Below are positions 35,994 to 44,202 of a stretch of DNA of 64,000 nucleotides, piece after piece. The stretch covers positions 124,001-188,000 of the forward strand of contig NZ_FPKR01000002.1 in NCBI RefSeq assembly GCF_900119825.1, in the 5' to 3' direction. How positions within the stretch are numbered: position 1 is the stretch's first letter; each line of letters begins with the position of its first letter. Below the pieces are notes generated by a model. That model saw nothing but the letters and a program-made list of their open reading frames with translations, ran no database searches and was not told where the DNA came from. A program made the position numbers and the translations under genes. The DNA comes from Chitinimonas taiwanensis DSM 18899 (GTDB lineage: Bacteria > Pseudomonadota > Gammaproteobacteria > Burkholderiales > Chitinimonadaceae).

Positions 35994-36845
35994 ATGCCGC
36001 GGCGCGCGCCTGCCTACGCCATGCATACCGCCACCCTCCCCCCCGCCGGCCTGCGCGCCGAGCAACTCTCGGTCTCCCTGGCCGGGGTGAATATCCTGCA
36101 GCAGCTGGATGTCAGCTTCCCGGCGGGCAAGGTCAGCGCGCTGTGCGGGCCGAATGGCTGCGGCAAGAGCACGCTGCTGAAGACCCTGGCCGGCCTGATC
36201 AAGCCGGTGGGCGGCCACGCCTGGCTGGGCGAGGAAGCGGTGAGCAGCCTGAGCCCGGCCGAGCGCGCGCGGCGCATGGCCATGCTCGCGCAGTCCTCGC
36301 TGACCCCGGCCGGCATGACGGTGGCCGAACTGGTCGCCTGCGGGCGCTTCGTGCACACCGGCCTGGGCGAGCGGGTCAGCCGCGAAGACCAGCGCTGGAT
36401 CGATTGGGCGATCAGCACCACCGAGCTGGATGCACTGCGCGAACGCGAGCTGGCTGCACTATCGGGCGGCGAGCGCCAGCGTGCCTGGATTGCCATGGCG
36501 CTGGCCCAGGGCGGCCGCGTGCTGCTCTTGGACGAGCCGACCACCTTCCTCGACGTGCGTCACCAGATCGAAGTGCTGCAGCTGGTGCGGGCGCTCAACC
36601 ACAGCCACGGCCTGACCGTGGTCTGGGTGCTGCACGACCTGAACCAGGCGGCCGCCTTTTCCGACCATATGGTGCTGATGCAGGCGGGTCGCATTGCCGC
36701 CGCTGGCAGCCCGGCCGAGGTGGCCACACCGGCCACGCTGGAAGCCGTGTTCGGCGTGCCGATGTGGCGCGGCCTCGTCGATGGTCAGCCCGTCTGCCTG
36801 CCACGCCTGGCCAGCCAGCCCAGCGAGGCCGCCGCATGCGTGTAA
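35994..36845 (+). CDS. fhuC: Iron(III)-hydroxamate ABC transporter ATP-binding protein
   Basis: FhuC is the ATPase that powers siderophore import across the inner membrane. Walker A is GPNGCGKST, the signature is LSGGERQRAWIAMAL, Walker B is VLLLDEPTTFLD, and the H-loop is WVLHDLNQAAAF. The length is 283 residues from the ATG at 35994; an internal ATG at 36021 (MHTATLPPAG) may be the true start, and neither has a clear ribosome site. It is the first gene after the Fur box. The end overlaps fhuB by ten bases. Confidence 0.92.
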   Translation: MPRRAPAYAMHTATLPPAGLRAEQLSVSLAGVNILQQLDVSFPAGKVSALCGPNGCGKSTLLKTLAGLIKPVGGHAWLGEEAVSSLSPAERARRMAMLAQSSLTPAGMTVAELVACGRFVHTGLGERVSREDQRWIDWAISTTELDALRERELAALSGGERQRAWIAMALAQGGRVLLLDEPTTFLDVRHQIEVLQLVRALNHSHGLTVVWVLHDLNQAAAFSDHMVLMQAGRIAAAGSPAEVATPATLEAVFGVPMWRGLVDGQPVCLPRLASQPSEAAACV

Positions 36846-38830
36846 GCCTGCGCCCCACGCCGCAGCAGCTGCCGCTCTGGCTGCTCGCCGGGCTTGGCCT
36901 GGCGCTGACCTGGAGCCTGCTCGGCCCACTGCCGGCCAGCCGCGCCACCGTGCTCAGCTGGCTGTCCGGCCGCATCGATACCGATACCTTTCTCATTGCC
37001 CTGCAGCAGCTGCGCCTGCCGCGCCTCACGGCCACCCTGCTGGCCGGTGCCGCGCTGGGCATGGCCGGCTGCCTCTTGCAGGCGCTATCGCGTAATCCGC
37101 TCGCCTCGCCCAGCGTGCTCGGTGTTACCGCCGGTGCGCAGATCGGCCTGATCGTGGCCGTGCTGCTGCCACCCAGCCTGGCTCTGGCCGCCGTGCCGGC
37201 CGTGTTCGGCGGCGCCTTACTGGCCGTGACACTGTGCTTCGTGGTGGCGGGTGGCTGGCGCGCCCATCCGCTCACGCTGGTGCTGGCCGGCACCGTGGTG
37301 TCGCTGCTCTTATCGGCCGTGGTCAGCCTGCTCATGGTCCTCTTCGACCAGAACGTGGCCGGCGTGGCACTGTGGAGCGCCGGTTCGCTATTCCAGCCCG
37401 GTTGGCGCGGCGTGCAGGCCAGCCTGCCCTGGTTTGCGCTGGCGGTCTTCCTGGCCTGGCGCGGCCGTCAGGCCCTGCAGCTGCTGGCGCTGGGCGACGA
37501 TGCGGCCGCCAGCGTGGGCCTTGATGTGGCACGCTTCCGCCGCCGCCTGCTGCTGATCGCCACGCTGCTGTCCGCCGTGGCCGTCACCCTGGCCGGCCCG
37601 ATTGCCCTGGTCGGGCTGATCGCGCCGAATCTGCTACGCCTGCTGGGCTTGCACAAACCCGCGCGCCTGCTGCCAGCGGCCGGCCTGGCCGGCGCGTTGA
37701 TCCTGGCCCTGGCCGACCCGGCAGCCGACTGGCTGGCCGATACCAGCCGCAGCCTGCTGCCGCTGGGTGTGGCGACTGCACTGGCTGGCACCCCGCTGTT
37801 GCTGTGGCTGATCGCCCGCCAGGGCCATCGCCAGCTGCCGGCCCAGGTGGGCGAAGCGCTCGGGCGGCGACGCAGCCTGCCGCTGCTGTACGGCCTGCTC
37901 GTGCTCGCACTGCTGCTGATCGCCGCACTGGGCCTGCGCCTTAGCCCACAGGATTGGCTGAGCGTCTGGCGCGAGCCGGGTGGCCTCGCCGCCCTGCTGT
38001 TTGATCTGCGCGCACCACGCATCGCGGTGGCCATGCTGGCCGGCGCGCTGCTGGCCGCGGCCGGCGTGCTGCTGCAGGGCGTGGTGCGCAACCCGCTGGC
38101 CGGCCCCGAGCTGATGGGTCTGAGCCAGGGCGCAGCGCTGGCCGTGTTGCTGGCGCTGGCCGTGTTCGACCAGCCAGCCCTGCTGGTGCGCCTGCTGTTC
38201 GCGCTCGGTGGTGCGGCTGCCGTGCTGGGTGCGCTGCTATGGATCAGCCGCCGCCACGACTGGGAACCGATGCAGCTGGCCCTGGCCGGCATGGGCCTGG
38301 CCACGCTGGGCGGGGCGCTTGGCACCCTGGTGGTCGCGCAGGCCAAGCTGCAGGTGGCCAGTGCGGTAACCTGGCTGGCCGGTAGCAGCTATGGGCGCGG
38401 CTGGGCCGATGCGGCGCTGTTGCTGGCCGGTATGTTGATTCTGCTGCCGCTGGCGCTGCGCCTGGCGCGCGGGCTGGACATCCTGGGACTGGGTGATGAA
38501 AGCGCGGCCAGCTTGGGCCTGGCCGTGCGGCCGACGCGCTTTGGCGCACTGGCCCTGGCCACGCTGTTTACCGCGGTAGCCGTGGCTGCCGCCGGGCCGG
38601 TGGGCTTCGTCGGCCTGGTCGCACCGCATTTTGCCCGCCTGCTGGGTGCCGGCCGGCACAAGCCGCGCCTGTGGCTGGCCGTACTGCTCGGCGCACTGAT
38701 CTGCGCGCTGGCTGACCTGCTGGCGCGCAACCTGCTCGCCCCGCGCGATCTGCCCTTCGGCATCATCACCGCCTTTATCGGCGCGCCCTACTTCCTCTGG
38801 CTGCTGGCACGCAGCCGCAAGCTGGCATGA
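36836..38830 (+). CDS. fhuB: Iron(III)-hydroxamate ABC transporter, fused double permease
   Basis: FhuB is the fused two-half permease of ferric hydroxamate uptake. It is 664 residues with roughly 18-20 membrane helices. Each half repeats the FecCD pattern: LRLPRLTATLLAGAALGMAGCLLQAL and NPLASPSVLGVTAGAQIGL in the first half, then LRAPRIAVAMLAGALLAAAGVLLQGV and NPLAGPELMGLSQGAAL in the second. The coupling loops are GPIALVGLIAPNLLR and GPVGFVGLVAPHFAR. The ATG at 36836 overlaps fhuC. The same frame is open further upstream, but that part is the fhuC shadow. The stop overlaps fhuF (ATGA). Confidence 0.94.
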   Translation: MRVSLRPTPQQLPLWLLAGLGLALTWSLLGPLPASRATVLSWLSGRIDTDTFLIALQQLRLPRLTATLLAGAALGMAGCLLQALSRNPLASPSVLGVTAGAQIGLIVAVLLPPSLALAAVPAVFGGALLAVTLCFVVAGGWRAHPLTLVLAGTVVSLLLSAVVSLLMVLFDQNVAGVALWSAGSLFQPGWRGVQASLPWFALAVFLAWRGRQALQLLALGDDAAASVGLDVARFRRRLLLIATLLSAVAVTLAGPIALVGLIAPNLLRLLGLHKPARLLPAAGLAGALILALADPAADWLADTSRSLLPLGVATALAGTPLLLWLIARQGHRQLPAQVGEALGRRRSLPLLYGLLVLALLLIAALGLRLSPQDWLSVWREPGGLAALLFDLRAPRIAVAMLAGALLAAAGVLLQGVVRNPLAGPELMGLSQGAALAVLLALAVFDQPALLVRLLFALGGAAAVLGALLWISRRHDWEPMQLALAGMGLATLGGALGTLVVAQAKLQVASAVTWLAGSSYGRGWADAALLLAGMLILLPLALRLARGLDILGLGDESAASLGLAVRPTRFGALALATLFTAVAVAAAGPVGFVGLVAPHFARLLGAGRHKPRLWLAVLLGALICALADLLARNLLAPRDLPFGIITAFIGAPYFLWLLARSRKLA

Positions 38831-39618
38831 GCGCGGCCCTCGACCCACGCCAGTGGCTGCAAGGCCCGCTGGCGCCGTATGCGGCTTGTGTGCTGCTCGA
38901 CGCCGCGCCCGAAGCGGCCGATATACCGGCCGACCAGCTGGGCGAGCCGGACACGCTAAACCAGGCACTGGCCGCGTATGCGGCGCGCCATCCGGGTGCG
39001 CCACGCCGCGCACTGGTGTCGCAATGGCTGAAGCGCTATCTGGCCAATCTGCTGATTCCGCAGGCCGGGTTGATGGTGGTGGCCGGCTGGCGTCTGCCCC
39101 AGGCCGCTAGCGAGCTGAGCCTGCGTTTGAATGCGCTGGGCGAGGTGGCCGCCTTCCGTTACCCGCACGCCGGGGCGCCGCTACCGAACGATGCCGACAC
39201 CGCCAGCCGCTGGCTGCCGCTGCTGGTCGGGCATCTGGCCCCGCTGATCACTGCGCTGGCCAAGCATGGGCGCGTCTCGGCGCGCGTGCTGTGGAATAAC
39301 GTCGGCAATCTGCTCGAAGCCATCTTCAGCCAGTTGGCCCAATTGCCACAGGCACCGGCCTGGCTGGCCGAGGACCGCAGCGCGCTGCTGGAGGCGGCCA
39401 ACTGGCCAGACGGACAGCGCAACCCGCTGCGCAACCCGGTCCACTACATCGCCCCGCTGCTGCCCGAGCTGATGAATGAACCCACGCGGCTACGCCGCCA
39501 CTGCTGCCTGCGGCATGAGATTCCCGGCATCGTGTACTGCGCGACCTGCCCGCATCTGTGCACGCTCAGCCGCGGCGAACTGACCACCTTGCTGGACAAA
39601 TGGCACCATGAAGCTTGA
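38827..39618 (+). CDS. fhuF: Siderophore-iron reductase FhuF
   Basis: FhuF reduces ferric iron bound to hydroxamate siderophores in the cytoplasm and so releases it. The protein has 263 residues. The C-terminal [2Fe-2S] ligand motif is intact: Cys-Cys, ten residues, Cys-x2-Cys (CCLRHEIPGIVYCATC). The body contains RVSARVLWNNVGNLLEAIF, a typical segment. It lies between the permease and the binding protein, overlapping both (4 and 11 bases), so synthesis is tightly coupled to uptake. Confidence 0.92.
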   Translation: MSAALDPRQWLQGPLAPYAACVLLDAAPEAADIPADQLGEPDTLNQALAAYAARHPGAPRRALVSQWLKRYLANLLIPQAGLMVVAGWRLPQAASELSLRLNALGEVAAFRYPHAGAPLPNDADTASRWLPLLVGHLAPLITALAKHGRVSARVLWNNVGNLLEAIFSQLAQLPQAPAWLAEDRSALLEAANWPDGQRNPLRNPVHYIAPLLPELMNEPTRLRRHCCLRHEIPGIVYCATCPHLCTLSRGELTTLLDKWHHEA

Positions 39619-40480
39619 TCGTCGTCACTTTCTGCTCGCCGCCGGCGCCCTGGCTGGCGCCCCCCTGCTGGCCCGCGCGGCCAGCCAGCCGCGCGTGATC
39701 ACCCTTGAGTACCACGCCACCGAAATGGCGCTGGCCCTGGGCCTGCGCCCGGTGGGCGTGGCCGATGCCAAGGGCTATGCGCGCTGGGTCGGCTATGGCA
39801 AGGCGCAGCTCGCCGGCGTGGCCAATGTGGGCAGCCGTCAGCAGCCTTCGCTGGAAGCCATGGCGCGGCTGAAGCCGGACCTGATAGTCGGGGTGGACTT
39901 CCGGCATGCCAGCCTGCACGGCCTGTTCAGCCGTATCGCCCCCACCCTGCTGCTGCCCTCGCCCGAGCTGGACGGCCTAGCCAGCGTGTATGCCGATTAC
40001 CGCCAGTTCGCCCAGGCGGTCGAGCTGCAGGCCGCGGCCGAGCGCGATCTGGTAAGACTGGACCAGGCGCTGGCCGAACAGCGCGCGGCGCTGGCGCGGG
40101 CCGGCTGGGCCGGCCAGCCGCTGGCCATCCTGCAGAGCATCGGTGGGGTGTCGCAGATGTGGGCATTTGCCGGCAATAGCGTGCCGGGCGGCATTCAGAA
40201 AGCGCTGGGCCTGACTGGGCCCTGGCTCGATACCCCCGCGCGCCAAGGCGTGGAAACGAAGACGGTGGAAGACCTGCTGACCCTGCAGACCAGCATTGCC
40301 TTGCTCAGCGATGGGCGCAGCAAGCTGGTGCAGGACCCGGTCTGGCAGCGCGTGCCCGCCATCCGCGCCGGACGCATGGCCGAGCTGCCGGCTGGCCTGT
40401 GGCCGTTCGGCGGCCCAGCCTCCACACCGCGCCTCGTGCACACCTTGGGCCAGGCCTTGTTGGCCCTCAAACCCGCCTAG
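39608..40480 (+). CDS. fhuD: Periplasmic iron(III)-hydroxamate binding protein
   Basis: FhuD binds the ferric siderophore in the periplasm and passes it to FhuB. It is 290 residues. The N-terminus has a probable Tat signal: twin Arg in DRRHFLL followed by AAGALAGAPLLARAA. The mature part has the class III binding-protein pattern (EMALALGLRPVGVADAKGY, EAMARLKPDLIVGVDF). It is the last gene of the Fur-regulated unit and converges on the MFS gene across a 9-bp hairpin. No TonB-dependent receptor gene is in the window. Confidence 0.92.
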   Translation: MKLDRRHFLLAAGALAGAPLLARAASQPRVITLEYHATEMALALGLRPVGVADAKGYARWVGYGKAQLAGVANVGSRQQPSLEAMARLKPDLIVGVDFRHASLHGLFSRIAPTLLLPSPELDGLASVYADYRQFAQAVELQAAAERDLVRLDQALAEQRAALARAGWAGQPLAILQSIGGVSQMWAFAGNSVPGGIQKALGLTGPWLDTPARQGVETKTVEDLLTLQTSIALLSDGRSKLVQDPVWQRVPAIRAGRMAELPAGLWPFGGPASTPRLVHTLGQALLALKPA

Positions 40481-40483
40481 TCA

Positions 40484-40505
40484 GGTGGCGGCCCACGCCG
40501 CCACC
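40484..40505. terminator. Bidirectional hairpin between fhuD and the MFS gene
   Basis: A perfect 9-bp stem GGTGGCGGC (40484-40492) / GCCGCCACC (40497-40505) with a four-base loop lies between the two convergent stops. There is no T-run on either side. Confidence 0.5.
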
Positions 40506-40514
40506 AGCAAGGTC

Positions 40515-41696
40515 TTAATGCGCCCCACCACCTGCACGCACATGCAGATTGCGCCCGGCACCCAGACCAGCCAGCAGCGCGACCACGCTGATCACCACGA
40601 AGAGCAGTGCCACCGCATGCCAGCCATGCGTCCATTCATGCAGCGCCCCGACCAGGAAGGGGCCGAGTGCGGCAATCGTGTAGCCGCCGCCCTGGGCCAT
40701 GCCGGATAGCTCGCCCGCCACCTGGGCATCGCTGGCGCGCAGCACAATCAAGGTCAGCGCAATGCTGAACGTACCGCCCTGCCCCAGACCCAGCACCACC
40801 GCCCAGATCCACACCTGTTCGAGCGGCGCATAGATGCAGCCCAAGAGGCCAGCCAGGGTGAGGCCCAGCACTAGCGCAATCGCCGCGCGCTGGTCCCGCC
40901 CACGCGTGGCCAGCCAGGGACCGGCCAGCGCGCTGCTCAGCTGGACCAGCACCGACAGCGACATCATGAAGCCGGCCGCCAGCGGGGTCATGCCGCGTTC
41001 GGACAGGATGGTGGGCAGCCAGCCGAATACGCAGTAGGACAGCGAAGACTGGCTGCCCATATACAGCATGACCTGCCAGGCGAGCGGATCGCGCCACAGC
41101 CCACCCACATGGCCGCTGCTACGGATTTCGCGGTGCTGGCGCAGCTGTGGCCACCAAGCGAAGGCGGCAATCAGGGCCGGCAGCGCCCAGAAGGCCAGCG
41201 CCGGGCGCCAGTCGCCATTGGCGAGGTTCTGCACCGGCACGGTGGCGCCAGCCGCCAGCGCGGCACCCAGGCACAGCGCCATCGTGTACAGCCCGGTTAC
41301 CGGCCCCACCTTGTGGGCAAATTCACGCTTGACGATGGCCGGTAGCAGCACATTGCCGATGCCGATGCAGGCACCGGCCAGCACGGTGCCGAGGAAAAGC
41401 CCGGCCACGCCGCTGAACGGGCGTAGCAGTAAGGCCGCCATCAGCACCAGCAGCACGGCCAGGATGGTCTGCTCGGCGCCGATACGGCGCGCCAGCCAAG
41501 GCGCCAGCGGAGCGAACAGGCCCAGGCAAAGCACGGGCAAGGTCGTCAGCAAGCCGGCACCGGCCGCCGACAGGCTGGCGCCCTCGCGTACCGCACTGAG
41601 CACCGGGGCGATGCTGGACAGGGCCGGGCGCAGATTAAGCCCAACCAGCACCATGCCGGCCAATAGCAGCCAGGCTGATTTGCTTGTGCTGCTCAT
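40515..41696 (-). CDS. MFS transporter, CynX/NimT-like
   Basis: This 393-residue, 12-helix major facilitator transporter starts with WLLLAGMVLVGLNLRPALSSIAPVL, the N-R-P-A-L segment being diagnostic of the cyanate/2-nitroimidazole (CynX/NimT/YeaN) group. The inter-helix loop LARRIGAEQTIL is visible. The substrate is unknown; family members export cyanate, nitroimidazoles or similar small compounds. Its start overlaps the stop of the GntR regulator by four bases, so the pair forms one transcript. Confidence 0.9.
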   Translation of the reverse strand: MSSTSKSAWLLLAGMVLVGLNLRPALSSIAPVLSAVREGASLSAAGAGLLTTLPVLCLGLFAPLAPWLARRIGAEQTILAVLLVLMAALLLRPFSGVAGLFLGTVLAGACIGIGNVLLPAIVKREFAHKVGPVTGLYTMALCLGAALAAGATVPVQNLANGDWRPALAFWALPALIAAFAWWPQLRQHREIRSSGHVGGLWRDPLAWQVMLYMGSQSSLSYCVFGWLPTILSERGMTPLAAGFMMSLSVLVQLSSALAGPWLATRGRDQRAAIALVLGLTLAGLLGCIYAPLEQVWIWAVVLGLGQGGTFSIALTLIVLRASDAQVAGELSGMAQGGGYTIAALGPFLVGALHEWTHGWHAVALLFVVISVVALLAGLGAGRNLHVRAGGGAH

Positions 41697-42385
41697 CGCA
41701 CCTGCTCCGTGGCAAGCCGGGCCAGGGTCGGCCCGCTGATCTGGCGTGCGGCAGCCGCGGCCGCTTCCGCATCACCAGCGGCAATCGCCGCGACCACTGC
41801 CGCGTGCTCGGCATGGCCGGGCTCGGGCAGCGCCTTGTCCTGTAGCGCGTCTGCCAGGTGCTGCTCGATGCTGACCGCGAAGAAGTCATACAGCTGCGCC
41901 AGCGCCGCATTACCGGCCATGGCGGCGATCTGGCGGTGAAAGCGCACATCGCGCTCGATAAAGTCCGCGAGGCCCGCCGCATCGGGCGCGCGGTCACCAC
42001 GTGCGGCCAGCAGCGCCGCCAGCTGGGCCAGCTCCGCTGGGCTGCGGCGCAGCGCCGCCAGGCGGGCCGCTTCCACCTCCAGCAGGCTGCGCAGCTCCAG
42101 GTGTTCGCGCAGGCTGGCGCGGCCCAGCGCACGCATGGTGGCGCTCGGGTCGATGCGGTTGCGCACATACGTACCATCGCCCTGGCAGGTTTCCAGCACG
42201 CCGGCAAAGGTCAGCGCGCGCACGGCTTCGCGCACCGTATTGCGGCTCGCACCGCTCAGCTCCACCAGCTCGGGCTCGGTGGGAATACGCGTGCCGGTCG
42301 GCCAGTCGCCAGCGGCGATCCGCTCGCGCAGCAGGTCGGCCACCTGCTCGACCAGTGAACGTCGAAATACCTTGCTATCGGCCAT
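41693..42385 (-). CDS. FadR-type GntR family transcriptional regulator
   Basis: The regulator is 230 residues from the ATG at 42385; a GTG two codons upstream (42391) is also possible. The winged-helix HTH lies at about 8-72 (LVEQVADLLRERIAAGDWPTGTRIP, LSGASRNTVREAVRALTFAGVLE). The all-helical FCD effector domain lies at about 95-225 (RSLLEVEAARLAALRRSP, ERDVRFHRQIAAMAGN, EHAAVVAAIAAGD), with Asp/His residues that commonly bind a metal. It probably represses its own operon with the MFS exporter. Confidence 0.92.
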   Translation of the reverse strand: MADSKVFRRSLVEQVADLLRERIAAGDWPTGTRIPTEPELVELSGASRNTVREAVRALTFAGVLETCQGDGTYVRNRIDPSATMRALGRASLREHLELRSLLEVEAARLAALRRSPAELAQLAALLAARGDRAPDAAGLADFIERDVRFHRQIAAMAGNAALAQLYDFFAVSIEQHLADALQDKALPEPGHAEHAAVVAAIAAGDAEAAAAAARQISGPTLARLATEQVR

Positions 42386-42394
42386 ACTCACCTC

Positions 42395-42419
42395 AATTCA
42401 TCCAATCATCCTATGAATT
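42395..42419. promoter_or_regulatory. Candidate operator for the GntR/MFS operon
   Basis: AATTCAT (42395-42401) and ATGAATT (42413-42419) are perfect inverted repeats. Between them lies a direct repeat TCATCC at 42399-42404 and 42407-42412. The element starts ten bases ahead of the GntR ATG, where an autoregulatory operator is expected. Confidence 0.55.
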
Positions 42420-42581
42420 TACCCAAGCCAGCACCGCCATTCAAGGCGGGGATTTCCCCAGCGCCGTGTCGGGTTGCGGCAGCGCCGCCACAAGGCGTAA
42501 TACTGCCCTTCCCTCAAGCAGAGGATGACGGCAGCATGGCGACCTTGTTACAAAGCGGCCGGCATCTATCCGGGGTACACC

Positions 42582-43358
42582 ATGCGCGAACTGATTCTTG
42601 GCTTTGATTGGCAGCAGATCATGCTGTGGGGCTGCGCCTTCTTTGCCGCGCTCTACCTGGGCTTTGGTGCGCTCAATCTCTGGCTGACCCGTTGGCTGAT
42701 GCCGCGCCTCGGCCACGGCGGCCAGCTCGATCCGCGACCACTGGGGGCCGGCCAACTGCGCCGCGAGCTTGGACTGTCCGCCTTGTCGGTGCTGCTGTTC
42801 GGCACCGGCAGTATCTTTCCCTGGGGGCTGTTGCAGCTCGGTTGGGCGCAGCTGGCGGTGGCACCCAGTGCACTGCGCATCGTGGCCGAGATCGCCGTGC
42901 TGGTGGTGTGGAACGAAATCCATTTCTATGTGAACCACTGGCTGCTGCACAGCCGCTGGCTGCGTCGCTTTCATCTGCCCCATCACCGCTCCATTGTGGT
43001 CACGCCTTGGTCGACCTATGCCTTCCACCCGATCGAAGCGCTGATGCTGGGGAATGTGATTCTACTGCCCATGCTGGTACACGATTTCGCGGTCTGGTCG
43101 CTGCTGGCCGTGCCGGTGTTCAGCATCGTGTTCAACAATATCGGCCACTCGAACTACGACTTCCTGCCCGATTTCGACCGCGACCGCTGGTGGCTGAATG
43201 GCGCGCGCCGCCATCATCTGCACCACGCCTGCTATCAGGGTAATTACGGCTTCATGTTCCCCTTCATGGACCGCCTGTTCGGTACTGCGCTGCCGCCTGA
43301 TGCGGCTAAGCCGCAGCTGGACCGCCACGCCGCCAAGCAAGGCACGCATGCTGCGTAA
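42582..43358 (+). CDS. Sterol desaturase / fatty acid hydroxylase superfamily protein
   Basis: This is a 258-residue membrane di-iron enzyme. The eight-histidine signature is present: HFYVNHWLLH (with Glu before it), FHLPHHRS, and HHLHHACYQGNYGF. The two or three helical pairs include LWGCAFFAALYLGFGALN and LRIVAEIAVLVVWNEIHFYV. Such enzymes hydroxylate or desaturate lipid chains using O2. The ATG at 42582 follows CGGGGTA. The gene overlaps the next desaturase by eleven bases and begins the lipid-type cluster. The substrate is unknown. Confidence 0.88.
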   Translation: MRELILGFDWQQIMLWGCAFFAALYLGFGALNLWLTRWLMPRLGHGGQLDPRPLGAGQLRRELGLSALSVLLFGTGSIFPWGLLQLGWAQLAVAPSALRIVAEIAVLVVWNEIHFYVNHWLLHSRWLRRFHLPHHRSIVVTPWSTYAFHPIEALMLGNVILLPMLVHDFAVWSLLAVPVFSIVFNNIGHSNYDFLPDFDRDRWWLNGARRHHLHHACYQGNYGFMFPFMDRLFGTALPPDAAKPQLDRHAAKQGTHAA

Positions 43359-44202
43359 CTGGCGCGATCTGCAGTCGCTCGTCTATCTGCTCGTCCAGCC
43401 CGCGCTGGTGCTGTGGCAATGGCAGCATGGACTGAGCTGGCCGCTGTATAGCCTGCAGCTCTTCCTGACCCTCGGTATCGGTGTCATCCACCACAACCAC
43501 GCGCATCTGCCCATGTGGCGCAGCAAGCGCCTGAACCGGCTCAGCGATATCTGGCTCAGCGTGCTGCAAGGCCATCCGACCTTTGTGTTCCATGTCGCGC
43601 ACAATGCCAATCACCACCGCTACCACCATGGCCCGCGGGATGTCGCACGCACCTATCGCTTCGGTGGCGACAGCAATCATCTGCTCGGCTATCTGCTCCA
43701 CCCCTTACAGGCGATAGGTGTGCTCTACCCGCTGTTCCTGCGCTGGCTGCTGCGGTTACGCCGCCATCATCCCGGCGCTTGGCGCTACTGCCTGCAGCAG
43801 TATGCGGCCGTGCTGCTGACTTGGTCCGTGCTGGCCTGGCTGGACTGGCGTCTGTGGCTGCTGCTGGTGCTGCTTCCACAGCTGCACGGCCTGCACTGGC
43901 TCTTGGCCACCAACTATCTGCAGCATGCGCATGCCGATGGCCATTCGCGTCTTGATTTCGCGCGCAATTTCAACGGCGCGCTCAACCCGCTGCTGTTCAA
44001 TATCGGCCTGCATACCGCCCACCATCTGCACCCACGCGTGCACTGGTCGCAACTACCGGCCCTGCATGCCCACTACCAAGCGCGGCTCGATCCGCGCCTG
44101 CAGGCTGGCGGCCTTGTCCCGTATATGTTCAAAACCTATCTGCTCAGCCTGTTCTGGCCGCGCCTGCGCAGCCGCACGCTGATGCGTCACGAGGAAAACT
44201 GA
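43348..44202 (+). CDS. Membrane fatty acid desaturase
   Basis: This is a 284-residue desaturase with the three His boxes of the family: HHNHAHLP, HNANHHRYHHGPRD and HTAHHLHPRVHW. Four to six membrane helices are seen (LFLTLGIGVIHHNHA, LLLVLLPQLHGLHWLLATNYL). It introduces a double bond into an acyl chain at the membrane. The ATG at 43348 lies within the end of the hydroxylase gene; a longer N-terminus 150 bases upstream is out of phase with it and unlikely. The last base of the stop is shared with the next start (TGATG). Confidence 0.88.
   Translation: MLRNWRDLQSLVYLLVQPALVLWQWQHGLSWPLYSLQLFLTLGIGVIHHNHAHLPMWRSKRLNRLSDIWLSVLQGHPTFVFHVAHNANHHRYHHGPRDVARTYRFGGDSNHLLGYLLHPLQAIGVLYPLFLRWLLRLRRHHPGAWRYCLQQYAAVLLTWSVLAWLDWRLWLLLVLLPQLHGLHWLLATNYLQHAHADGHSRLDFARNFNGALNPLLFNIGLHTAHHLHPRVHWSQLPALHAHYQARLDPRLQAGGLVPYMFKTYLLSLFWPRLRSRTLMRHEEN

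Noticed and set aside
36143-36835. A frame open upstream of fhuB that would extend the permease by 231 residues
   Set aside because: The added sequence is the shadow of fhuC (Arg/Gly/Pro-rich), and the hydrophobic FhuB body begins at the ATG at 36836.
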